Shown: piece by piece, positions 12,816-22,999 of the stretch
Numbering within the stretch: position 1 is the first letter of the stretch
How the letters are laid out: the number at the start of each line of letters is the position of its first letter
Origin: Eopsaltria australis
Lineage: Eukaryota > Chordata > Aves > Passeriformes > Petroicidae
Assembly (NCBI GenBank): GCA_034509425.1
Contig: JAVTVJ010000667.1
Coordinates: forward strand, 1,334,819 to 1,398,818
Length of the DNA stretch: 64,000 nt
Direction: 5' to 3'
The notes under the pieces: generated by a model
What the model was told of the DNA's origin: nothing
The model's database searches: none
Seen by the model: only the letters and a program-made list of their open reading frames with translations
Program-made: the position numbers and the translations under genes

Positions 12816-13076
12816 CCTCATTTGCTGGGAGCTGAGCCTGTTTGGTCTTCATTGGAGACACTGTGCTGTTGAATTTGTTAGCCAGAGGTGGGTCAGTCAA
12901 GCTCACAGAAGACTCTCTGTCCACGGAATCAATCTTTGACGAATCAATGGTTTTAGCTTGGAAGGAAGTAAAGCAAAGATCTGTGTGATAATCATTTACT
13001 TTTTGTACAGGAACCTGGATACGTTCATTGCCCAGCGAGGAAAGGGAACCCAGCCCTGCTGGTTGGGTTCTCTGCC
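12816..13076 (-). CDS. Lectin-receptor gene, exon 3 (extracellular stalk)
   Basis: The exon lies between a strong acceptor (CCTGCTTGCCTTGCAG) and a good donor (GAGG|GTGAGC). It is 261 nt, phase 1 at both ends, so it fits exactly between the lectin exon and the membrane exon. It encodes about 87 hydrophilic residues rich in Ser, Thr, Gln and Asp with an NST sequon (NKFNSTVSP). It has a single cysteine (DLCFTS) and no recognisable domain, and probably forms a glycosylated stalk. Confidence 0.75.
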
Positions 13077-15499
13077 CTGCAAGGCAAGCAGGATGGGGTG
13101 CAGCAGCAATCACCTCCTCCTGTGCATCAGGGGCCTTCAGCTGTCACAGATTTTAAAGGTGAAATGAACCTCTCAACATGGAATCAACAACCAAAGCAGA
13201 GCTTGTTTTTTGGTGGTAGATGAGGTCATTGGTTTTAAAAGTATGAGTGCAACACCAGCTGTTAAGGAATGATGGATGAGGAAGAGGCAAGTGGAAGAAT
13301 GACAACACTAATTAACAACACTGCAGATATGAAAATGGGATCCAAAGGGTGGGAAGTAGTCCATACCTCTTGCATATCTCAACATCCTCCTTTGCCTTCC
13401 AGTCCTACTGCCAAGCAGGGTGTGTGGGGAAGCAACTGCTGCTAGAGGGGAGATTGTGGGGAGTTTGGTGTCAGCAATTCACCCCTCTCCTGCAATGATG
13501 CACACGCCAAGACCAAGAAAACTGTGACTTCAGGGCTCCCTGGTGCCTATCCAAACCCCATCCCATGCTGTGGCATGAGCGCCCACACCACAGCTACATG
13601 GGTGTAATTTATTAAGCAGATAACTGGCTGAAGTAGAAGTTGTCTGTTGATGAGCAGCTGGAAGAATAAGAAATACTTTAACAAACACTGGGACTTTGAT
13701 TTTGTTCCTGAGTAGTCAGAGGTTCCCTCCAGTAGACTGAACCATGGGATTGATAGGAAAATTATGAGTTTGCACGAGGCACACCAATGGCACAACCTGA
13801 TTCAGAGGCTGCTCTGTGTTTACCCTCACAGCCTTATTTGGGGATCCTGGCTCCAAGGCAGCCCTGGGCTGCCAGGAACACTGCCTTGGGGAATGAAAAT
13901 GCTCTTTTCACATGCCTTTTTCCCATATCTTAAGTGTTCCACGCATTTCCTAGCCTATATTTAACTAGCCTGTTATGGTATCTAATTTGTATGGTCCATA
14001 TTTAACGGCGTTAAACAAACACTTGTAACTACTGTGAAATTACATGTTGACCTTCTAGTTGGCTAATTAAAAACCTTGAGGGGAAAAAGGCCACCTTTTC
14101 TGCACATGACAGCCAAAGCAGCTGATGAGTCTTTTTATTTCAAATTAGATGTAGCCTCTCTGTGTCAAAAGGTTATACTTAAAATCCATCTGCTTATGCC
14201 AGCATTATATCACATTTTCTCTTTACTTATTTCTGCAGAGCTCAAAATCTCATTGGGTCCATCAGCCTTAAGGTAAGAAATAACCTCCTGTCAGGGAAAT
14301 AGTTTTCCCTGAGGAATGTTGGGGACCTCATCACATGCAGAGTGGACAAACACATAAAAGCCATTACAAACACCAGCTCTTTTTGAGTCTCTGGAGTAGA
14401 AGAAAGGAGACATTGAATGTGTTTCTCAAGTCTCAGTTCTGCACACAACTTTACAAGAACAATACTGAAAACCACCTTCCACTGCAGAAAGGACTTAATT
14501 GAAAGTGGGAAACAGACTGGACCACGAATTATCAGTGGTCAGCAGTGGGCTTCACTGGGCATGTGACAAATGATCACAGTCACATCTTGGTGCAATGACC
14601 ATACCTGCTGTCTGGAACCCTTGTGTCCAACTCCTAAAATTGTGACAAGACCAGGGTTTTTGCCCTTTCTGTGTCCAGTCTAGACAAAGGCTAGTGAACA
14701 CTCATGAAGGCAGAGTTTAGATTCTCTTCAGCAACGGCCAAGGCCATAAACTGGTAATATAAACCCAATTTTTGGTAATTTCTGATGTCATCATCTGAGA
14801 TTTCTTAATGCAAAGGGCGGGGCAACACTTAAGCTACCTCCCACTACTTGCTGTGTTCACCAGGCTCTTTATGGCTACATTGGGCACCAGGAGCAAGGTT
14901 CACTTCTGAGGAAAATGAGAACATGGAATGAAGGCTAGAACTGGGTTTCATTAGTTAAAGGATCACCATTGGGGTCTCACAGGGGAGAACTTTCGTTTCA
15001 GAAACTGTAGCAATAATTTCTGATACAGCTGGTTCTTAATAATTCATATAAGTTTAAAAGAGGTTTTCAACAACCTCCTGTTGTTGTCTTACCAAAAAAG
15101 ACATCCCAAAGTACCAAAAGCTCTTTCAAGGTGTAAAGTGCCTGACTTTGTGAGACTTCCTTGGGTGTTTTGTACTGAAGAGGCTCAAGCAATTTCCACT
15201 ATTCTTAGCTGTGGGCACCAATTCAGAAATATTTCACCAAAATATTTGCCTGTACACAGAAATGCAGCTGGGTTTTGGAGACCTGATCCTGTAAAGTGTT
15301 GCATGCTTCTGGAAAACACTGACAGCCACTACTGGAAACCAGTGGTGCCAGGTAGTGGGGCTGAGCTGGAGCCATTTGGTGTTTCTGCACATGGGGCTGA
15401 AGTGAACATGAGTTAGAATGATGGGTGCAAGCCTGGTGTTAGGTGGCTTGGATGACATGAAAGTTAGATGTTTTCCAACCTAAGTGTACCTCATCTTAC

Positions 15500-15967
15500 T
15501 TTCATAGATCCACACAGGTGTGTCTAGAGCTTGTTGCGTTGGTTTGCTGGGCCTCCAAGCCGCTGTGCGGGCAGCAGCACAGATGGTTTCATCTGCTAAC
15601 GTCTTCCACCTGCTGAACTTGTCCTTCTCCCTCGAGACAAAGACCTTGTGGCCTCCCTCCTTGGTGCCAAGGTGGAAGCCCAAGCTCTGCAGAGTCAGGT
15701 GTCCCTTCTTGCTGCAGGACCATGCCTGGCGTTCCCGGTCTCCGCAGGGCTCCAGCTTGACCAGAGTGTGCTCGCGCGTCCTGCGGGCCGACAGGCAGTG
15801 CTTGGTGTGCAGGCTGACGATGGTGCCCGTGTCGGGGTCCCAGCCCCACTGCTGCTGCCGGGAGTGCTCCTTGCAGCTGGCCAGCCCGATGCTGCTGGTC
15901 TCGTGGGAGGCACGGATGCACTTTTCCAGCCGGGTGTTCCTTATGAGGAAGCCTTGTCCCTCTGCTA
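15500..15967 (-). CDS. Lectin-receptor gene, exon 2 (ricin-type beta-trefoil lectin domain)
   Basis: The exon is 468 nt, phase 1 at both ends. The acceptor (GATTGCACCGCAG) has a textbook branch point TACTAAAC about 25 nt upstream; the donor is GAAA|GTAAGA. The 156 residues open AEGQGFLIRNTRLEKCIRA and show three QxW-like repeats (QQW, QAW, SRW) with paired cysteines, the hallmark of a ricin-B beta-trefoil. The opening phrase FLIRN..KC is close to the N-terminal cysteine-rich domain of mannose-receptor family proteins, but no fibronectin-II or C-type lectin domains follow. The predicted role is glycan binding outside the cell. Ligand and gene identity are unknown. Confidence 0.88.
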
Positions 15968-17148
15968 CTGCGGTGCAATCAGAGCATGGTTTAGTACTGT
16001 GCACGTCGGAGGCAAACACATCTTGTAACGTTTTACCCTGGGGGAGGTAAGATGTAACCCACCAGTCCTTTCTTGGATGGGCATGCCTGAATAAACAGTT
16101 CCCACAACTTCCTGATTTACTGGAATGACATTTCTTTGGAAACAAGGAGTGTGCAAATAGCCATGAGCAATGCTAGAGGAAAATAGCAGTTACGTAACTA
16201 ATGAGGAAAAACATCTTTCCAACTTGAATGATTATATCAAATATCTGCCTCTCTGTATATTTAATTCAGTTCTTCAGCTGTTTTAACCAGGTAGCCATCC
16301 TTCCCTCTTTCCATGGGTTTGAGAGATCTTTTGCCCCTCTCCAGGTCAAATCTTTCTTATAAAAGAGCAGTTAAAATCCCCATTGTGCTGTTCATCTGGG
16401 GCCAACTAGGCCACCTTGGGCTACATTTTCTATTAAGTGACTTCTGGAGATATTAAAGCAGTGCAGGGATAAAACCATATCCCACCAGAAGTGTGTAAGT
16501 ACTTAGCTGAGGCAACTCATGTATGTATTGAAATTACCTTGGATTTAGCACACCTCCCATTGGTCTGTGCACTTCTGGAACATAGGTACCACTTTTAAAA
16601 ATCCTTTTGTAAGAGAGAGACGTTGCAGCTATCCCACAACAAACACACAATTTGAAGCAATTTCTGTGATTGCTTGTTGCTTTTAAGAGCAACAGGTCTC
16701 AGATGATGTAGGATGGATATCATCATGTGAGCTGGAGAATTACCACTGTTTTCACTATAAATTAATCAGATGTGGCCTGTGAATATCCTGAGCAAAATGT
16801 TGAGTGCAAAACCATCCATCACTGTTGCAGGTGTACCTTCTGCTGTGTATTTTATGCCTAAGATAGATGGATAGAAATAGAATATCTGAACATTCTGGGA
16901 AATCTTTTAATAACAACACATGGCAACTCCCAGCTTCTGCAGTGACGTTTTTTCTCTCTTTTCCCCAGGAGACAGAGTTATAAAAGCCCCATCAGCATAT
17001 AGTACTGAGCATTAAGGGTAAGAGGACACTGAAAAGTGATGTTAGGCAAGAACACTGATTTTTATCTAAACTATTTCTGCAGAGCTTCCCCTCCCAAAGC
17101 AAAAAAAAGCCCCAAAACAATACTGAGTCACTACAAGTATTTGGCTCA

Positions 17149-17220
17149 GTACCTGAAGAGATTAGTGACAGTATAAACAGAAGCTGGTACACAATAACAA
17201 GGGTATAAACAATGGCTTAA
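17149..17220 (-). other. Weak alternative signal-exon candidate (not preferred)
   Basis: A hydrophobic frame (YQLLFILSLISS) runs into a good donor (TCTTCAG|GTACTGAG) that would also be in phase 1 with the lectin exon. There is no ATG in the open frame, so the ATG-bearing exon at 22840-22894 is preferred. Confidence 0.15.
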
Positions 17221-17956
17221 AGGAGCTCTCCTGTTTTTCGCTCAGGAAATTCTAAGGCTCTGCTAGATTAATAGTGCCTTGGGGCTGTTAAATCAGATAT
17301 AGCTCAGGGCTTTCTGCTCAGCCTAAATGCCTGAGGAGAGGAGCCAGAAACCACAGTGCTTCTGCATCAGCTCTGAGATTGTCTGATCAATGTCTCTGCA
17401 CTGCGATATTGACTTGCATGGACCTGTGATAGCCACCAATCCAGACAATTCCTGCCAAGCAAATGTGCCTAAATGGAAATTAAATTTCTGGGCTATCTGT
17501 GCACAACTTGTGAGTCCTGTTCTCTTTAACCCTTACTGAGGGCTGCATGGAGATAAGATATTTAATGCACTTTGGTCTTGAGCTTCTGCCAGCTTCCAAA
17601 GACAGGAGAAATGTCTCATATGTAATTTCCCATAAACTTTAGAAAATTGAAATGGATTAATACAATCCCCCCAGCCCCACCCCACCCTCGCCATTTTTCC
17701 CTAGGATGTGGAATTCAGGATTGTCACCTCTTTGCTTCAACTTAAATGTGAGAAACCCATTTCCAAATCAATAATTTGAGACATGCATTACAATATAATG
17801 GGAATATGACAACTGTGCTCAATCAGATAAAACATCTGCTAAGCTCAGGATCCTGTCTCCAGCACTGGGCCATTAACATTTGCTAATAGGGGAAGAGGGA
17901 AGAGGGGAAGACAAGTAAAGAGCTCACTCAAGACAACAAGATACCTCCTTCAAAAA

Positions 17957-18140
17957 AATCACAGAATCACAGATTTGTCAGGGTTGGAAGGAGACCACTG
18001 GAGATCATCCAGTCCAATCCCCCAGCCAACACAGGATCACCTGGAGCAGGTGACACAGGAGCACATCCAGGAGCAGTTTGAATGTCTCCAGAGAGGGCAA
18101 TTCTACAACCTCTCTGGGCAGCCATTCCAGTGCTTTGTAT
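17957..18140 (-). mobile_element. CR1 LINE 3' fragment
   Basis: On the plus strand it begins ATCACAGAATCACAGA, two reverse-complement copies of the CR1 terminal octamer. It continues with GGTTGGAAGGAGACC, GATCATCCAGTCCAA and CTCTGGGCAGCCATTCCAGT. It is a short, 5'-truncated CR1 on the minus strand inside intron 1 of the lectin-receptor gene. Confidence 0.92.
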
Positions 18141-18199
18141 GAACTAATTCAGAGAGTATCGCTGGGTATTTATGAGTAAAATGTTTCTTCCCACTGCAT

Positions 18200-21100
18200 T
18201 GTATTTTTCAACTCGGAAGTTGAAAGAAAAATACCATTTTGTTGCTCCACCAGCATCAGGAGCTCCTTCTGCAGCTTCACACATTCAACTTAAGTTGTTA
18301 TTATTCTTAATTACTTCGTGGCATCAGCAAGCTTAATTACTTCATTATTCACCCCTTCATATCTTTCTGAGCACCTTCTGATACTATGACTGCTGTGATC
18401 ATTGTCAACTTATTCCACCTGTTTGTTCCAGCCTGTGAGCTAGGTCCCTTCCCTACTCCATGAGAATGGAGTTTCTTAAGGGCCTTGATGGAAGATTCTT
18501 ATCAAAAGCCTTTTGCAAACACTGGCACAAGACCTTGGTCAGCTCAGAACATTTATGTTCTTACTGATACCATCATGGATGTCAGACATTCCCATTACAA
18601 AAGCTGCATTGGCTTCTCTCATGTTTATCTGTCTGTAAATACTGTTCTTTGCTTCCACTAGCTTGCCTGATGGTGAAATGGAGCCTAGGGACCTGTGTCT
18701 CCCTGGGCTGCACAAGGATCCCTCTTAACAGGCACATTATTGCTGTAATGCCGCCCTTTGTTGTTGAGGTTGCTTTAAATAAGAATTTAATACACTCCTT
18801 AGAAATCTTTAAAATGTCATCTTTAGTTTCCTGTAACTCCTGTGACTCAAATGACATTTGGGCTGGTCCTTTTCCAAAGATTATTTATCTTTTATTTTTC
18901 CCCTCCTAAAACTTCCTCTCTTGGCAATTCTATATGATAACACTCTTTAAATTGCAGAGAGTGACTGCCACTACCTCCCTGACCATGTCTGAGGTGAGCA
19001 CTAGAGTCAGTAATCCATTCTGTCTTTCTACACTGCCCTACTTTTGGTTGTCCTTCTTGCACTTGTGCCAGTTATTTATTGACCTCCTGACCCCCATCAA
19101 ATTTCTGCTTCAGATAATATTTGAAAATTTCTGCTGGCAGTTTTTGTATTCTCTCTCTAGGCTGCCCATCCAAGTCTTTTTCTCATGTTTTATTATTAAG
19201 GTTTTATTATTAAGCATGCCACAATCTTTGCTGTTTTTTTCTTTTCCTTTCTTGGCAATGACTCTCCTTTTGAAAGTTCTGGATATTTTTATTACACTTT
19301 GAAGAGTGTTGCTGTTTGACCCAGCAGGAGATATGTATTTTGCTCTCTGCAGAGTCCCTGGTGTTTTATGTTCCCCTCTAAACAATCACTGTGTTTATCA
19401 CCTGCACAGTAGCAGCAAAGATTGCAGTTACATGTGACTGGCAGCAGCCATTGCATGTGCCCCACACAGTCATAAGGGGCAGACCCACAACTAAACCTGG
19501 AGGATGTTTACTTTGAGATACACATCAGGCACCAAGAATCTTTACTCAGGAGACAAAATGACATCCTGAGTCTCACTGCCCAGTGGTCTGACAAATAAGG
19601 CCATGAGCTCTAACATTTTAGGAATGTTAACCTGGAGCAACCAGAGCATCCAGTGTACTCCCTGAGGATGAGACTCAGCGTCTCTGGAAAATGCCAGCCT
19701 TGCCCACAGAGCCCAAGTAGATGCCTGCTGTGGGCTGCTCATACTTGAACACTTTGGCCTCTTCGTATTTTTAGGAACAAAATAAACAATTTCTAGCAAG
19801 GCTCTTGTTGCCAGCTCATTTGTCCTATGATACTGACACTGTGTCTGGTTACAAGATAGAAAAGCAAGCAAATACAGGCCACGGCTTCTCTGCAGCATGG
19901 CCACCCTTGGGACATGCTGTTCCATGTAGGATTAGGGGCAAAATCCATGCAATGCTCCTAATTAAGGTAATGCCACTAAGAAAGCCTTGGTTACCAGTAA
20001 TCCCAGTGTGGCTGGGAAAGTTTCTGCTGTTTCTAAGCAGTTCCTGGGATGGCTTGATCAAAGACATTTGCAAATTGTTTGGGGTGGTTTGGCCTGTATT
20101 TTTTCCCAACCACTGCTGCTTCCTTAAGAATATCTTGCTTTTGGTTTACCAACAGGGCTTTGTATCTTTCCACATTACTGCAAGGTCCACTTTTGACCAA
20201 GTACCTCAGCAAAGGCCTCCAAGGGAGCAGAGCAGCCAAAGGAAAAGAAGGAAGGTTTTGGCATGGAAAAAAAATCTGTAAATTATGGGAAGTGGGGGAG
20301 GTTGGTGAGGTCACCACAAAGCTGATGCAAGTGGGGAAAACCAGTCCGTGGGGTGGGCATATGATGGGTGTCTACAAAATCCAGGGAGGTCTGGAAAGCA
20401 TGAAGAGGGGCTGACTGGTCAAGGACTGATCCCAGATGGGACAAGGGGTGCCAAGGGAAGGCTTGCAGTGTGCAGGAGCTGGTTCTGCACCCAGGCATTG
20501 TGTGTTGCTGCTGCCAGGGAGAGCCTGCACAAGCCAAGGGAGAAGGTCTGGTAGCTACTGAAGAGTTAAACGCATCACAGCCAGGAAATCCCCCAAGTGA
20601 AAAGTAGTTGGAGGCTGGAAAAGTAAATGGGGGAGTAGAAGTATTGTACAAGCTTGGTCTGTTTGTCTCTTCAGTGCAAAATTCTTAGGACTGCCTTTTG
20701 AGGTCAGGGTGTGAGGGGTCAGGGAGCAGCCAGCACTGCCATGGGCTTGAGGGGGAGGACAGTCGCTCCCCAGATATGGGATCAGGCCAAGGTGCCAAGC
20801 ACAGCCACCACAGCCTCACACCCAGTGCATGAGGGTCCAGAGCCAGTGTTAAATGCAGTTTTATTTCAGCAGTTTTCTTTCTGTGCATGTAGGCACAGAT
20901 CCTGCTGGTGCCTGACTTCCCACTGCCCATTGCACCTCACAGGGTCACCATTAGGTTTGGCTTTTCAAGAAAACTTTTCACCTCCCCTCTCCTTGCAGGT
21001 ACTTTACAGAGAAACATCTGTCAGAACCAGCTTAGGAAATCCCAGGATTTACAGTTTTCAACAGGAAACCGATCCCTCAGAGGTCTGTTGAGAGCAAGCA

Positions 21101-22030
21101 TCTCTGTCCTGCCAGCAGCCTTAATACTCAGCAGCCCCAGGCAGGAGGGGATGGGGAAAAAGCTGCAGCAGGGGGAGATCAGCCCCAAGCATGAACATGT
21201 TTGTGCTCTATTCTTTGAGCTTCTTTGGGTATTGCCAGGCATTGGGAAGATGAATTTCTTTCTGCAAAACTGTTGTGGTTTTATTGTATTATTACTGGTC
21301 TGGGTGAAACGCAGTGGCTGATCATATTTGCATCAAAAGTATTACACTAGAAAGGAAATGTCCTGTGATCCTCCATACTTTACTAATAAAACACAACCAC
21401 GATGATTCCGTTGCATGGCAGCAGTAAAAAACCACTTTATTCTAACACCAGACAAGATCCTACCTTAGAGGCAGAGGAAGAGCAACACCCTGAAGGCTGC
21501 TCTGCTCTCTTTGCATCCCACAACAGTGTCATCTCCAGGTCCTAACCAGATCTCCTCTAACTTTTAAAAGATGCACCTGCATCATCACCCCTTACCACTT
21601 AAGTGACATACCAAGCCTGGAGCTTTACAAAGTGAGACATTCAATTCACTTTAATTAGCAATTTTTGGTATCCAGAAAACAGCAGAAGATGGAGCAGAAG
21701 TCAAACCTGTAGGAGCACAAGCCTCTCCTTTTACCCAGCTGCAGAGAAAATTGAGGGGTAACTTCTGAAAGCATCCCAGGGAACACACACTTGTGGAGCA
21801 AGGAATGGAAAGCAGCTGGTCAGACGTGCCAGTCTGAGGTTTGTCTTTAAGGAATAAACATGCCATCTGGGCAGCCCAAATACTTGTAGTCGTCTGGTCG
21901 AGGGATTTTGAACAGCTCTGAGCATGCAACCTGTAAAACTGCAGGGCTGTTCTCCTTGCAGCTTCAGGGACTGAATGAGCTTCAGGGAGTTATTTCAATG
22001 AGTCCCTTTCAATCTGACATCTCAGTCATA
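18200..22030. other. Intron 1 of lectin-receptor gene, no further gene seen
   Basis: No coding exon, RNA gene or clear repeat stands out. A 31-codon minus-strand frame at 19675-19770 reads like protein but lacks a start and a good acceptor (see the rejected items). The whole stretch would be intronic if the signal exon at 22840-22894 is correct. Confidence 0.5.
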
Positions 22031-22104
22031 GCAGCAACATAAAAAGGCTTATTAGCTCAGGGACTTTTTCCATTTTTAAAGAAAAAGGATTCCTCCTGGT
22101 GCCC

Positions 22105-22317
22105 ATGATGGGATTGGTGAGACCGTGGGTAGCACTTCTCTGGATCTCTGGGATGATGCTCAGCAGGGCTTCTGCTTCTTGCATCTATTCGTGCATGTCA
22201 AAAACAGGGCTGCTTGGCTTCAAAATACTCCTGTGCATGGGCAGGATACAGGATTGGAGCAACCTCAGAAAGCAGCTGAATGTCACCATGAGCTGCTACC
22301 AAGTTTGCTCCATGGAG
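22105..22317 (+). CDS. Candidate first exon of a small secreted cysteine-containing protein
   Basis: An open frame from ATG 22105 (a second in-frame ATG follows directly) runs 71 codons to a strong phase-0 donor (ATGGAG|GTGAGCA). The N-terminus looks like a signal peptide: Arg/Pro start, hydrophobic VALLWISGMML core, small residues ASA before the first Cys. The rest has a CX3C pair (CIYSC), a central Cys, an NVT sequon and a closing CX3C (CYQVC), suggesting a disulphide-linked helical hairpin. A TATA-like ACATAAAAAG lies about 70 bp upstream. I do not recognise it and find no certain second exon, so it may be chance. It is antisense within intron 1 of the lectin-receptor gene. Confidence 0.35.
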
Positions 22318-22839
22318 GTGAGCAGTGCAGACTTTGCAGTTTCCCGCTCCCAGCCGACCACCATAGGAGCAGGACTAATACTTCTGCACTTCCCACTACT
22401 CTCTCCCATGCTGCTAGCATGCTCTGAGCTCACTCCCTTCTGCTGGGAAGAAGCAGCTGCGACCAGGAGGAACATTAGTGCCTAGGAGGTCACTTAGTGC
22501 CTGCCTCCCTCCTTGGGCAGGTTTATTCATCCACTACTCTTAGCGGCTTAAAAGCACTTTATAAAAGCAGCCGGCATGATGCCATGCTATCCCTGGCCCC
22601 ACAGTGTCCCTGGCCCAAACCATCCCAGCACTTTGCCAGCCTGTCCCTCACTCTTCTGTACCCCTGTGTTTAGTCCCATTTTAAATACTGTCCTGGAATG
22701 TGCCCGTCGGCACTTGTTTTGCAGCTGGTGGTTTCTGAGCTTTGCAGCCCAAGCAACACTTCAGCAGGAAAGCAGGTTAAAACCCAGGAGGCAGTTTCTC
22801 TTCCCACTTTACAGCTACCCCAAAGGAGGAGAAACTTAC

Positions 22840-22894
22840 CCTCAAGCCAAGGAAGGAGGCAAATGCAGCCCAGGCTCAGCCTGAAAAGCTCCAT
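22840..22894 (-). CDS. Lectin-receptor gene, exon 1 (signal peptide)
   Basis: The ATG at 22894-22892 is in a strong Kozak context (GACCATGG). The 18 codons encode a signal peptide (MELFRLSLGCICLLPWLE). The exon ends at a strong donor (GAGG|GTAAGTTT) in phase 1, which fits the lectin exon at 15967 and gives LE-VAEGQGFLIRN across the junction. With this exon the assembled coding sequence has no frame break: 55 + 468 + 261 + 178 (or 142) + 208 nt, a multiple of three either way. The intron to the lectin exon is 6.9 kb, so the link is well supported by phase but not proven. Confidence 0.7.
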
Positions 22895-22999
22895 GGTCTG
22901 CCAGCACAGTGGGGGAGAAGGAGACCCCAAAGCCTCTTGCTCACGAGGAGTGCCAGGCAGCTCACTTTTACCCCTTTCTCTGTCATTCACAGCAGAAAA

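Noticed and set aside
15400..15480. Possible plus-oriented CR1 end (GATGTTTTCCAACCTAAG) just beside the lectin exon
   Set aside because: Only a short stretch resembles CR1 and the terminal repeat is missing.
19675..19770. Minus-strand 31-codon frame reading YEEAKVFKYEQPTAGIYLGS.. before a stop
   Set aside because: It reads like real protein, but a TAA lies directly upstream in frame, there is no convincing acceptor and I recognise no family. It could be an exon or pseudogene remnant; not called.
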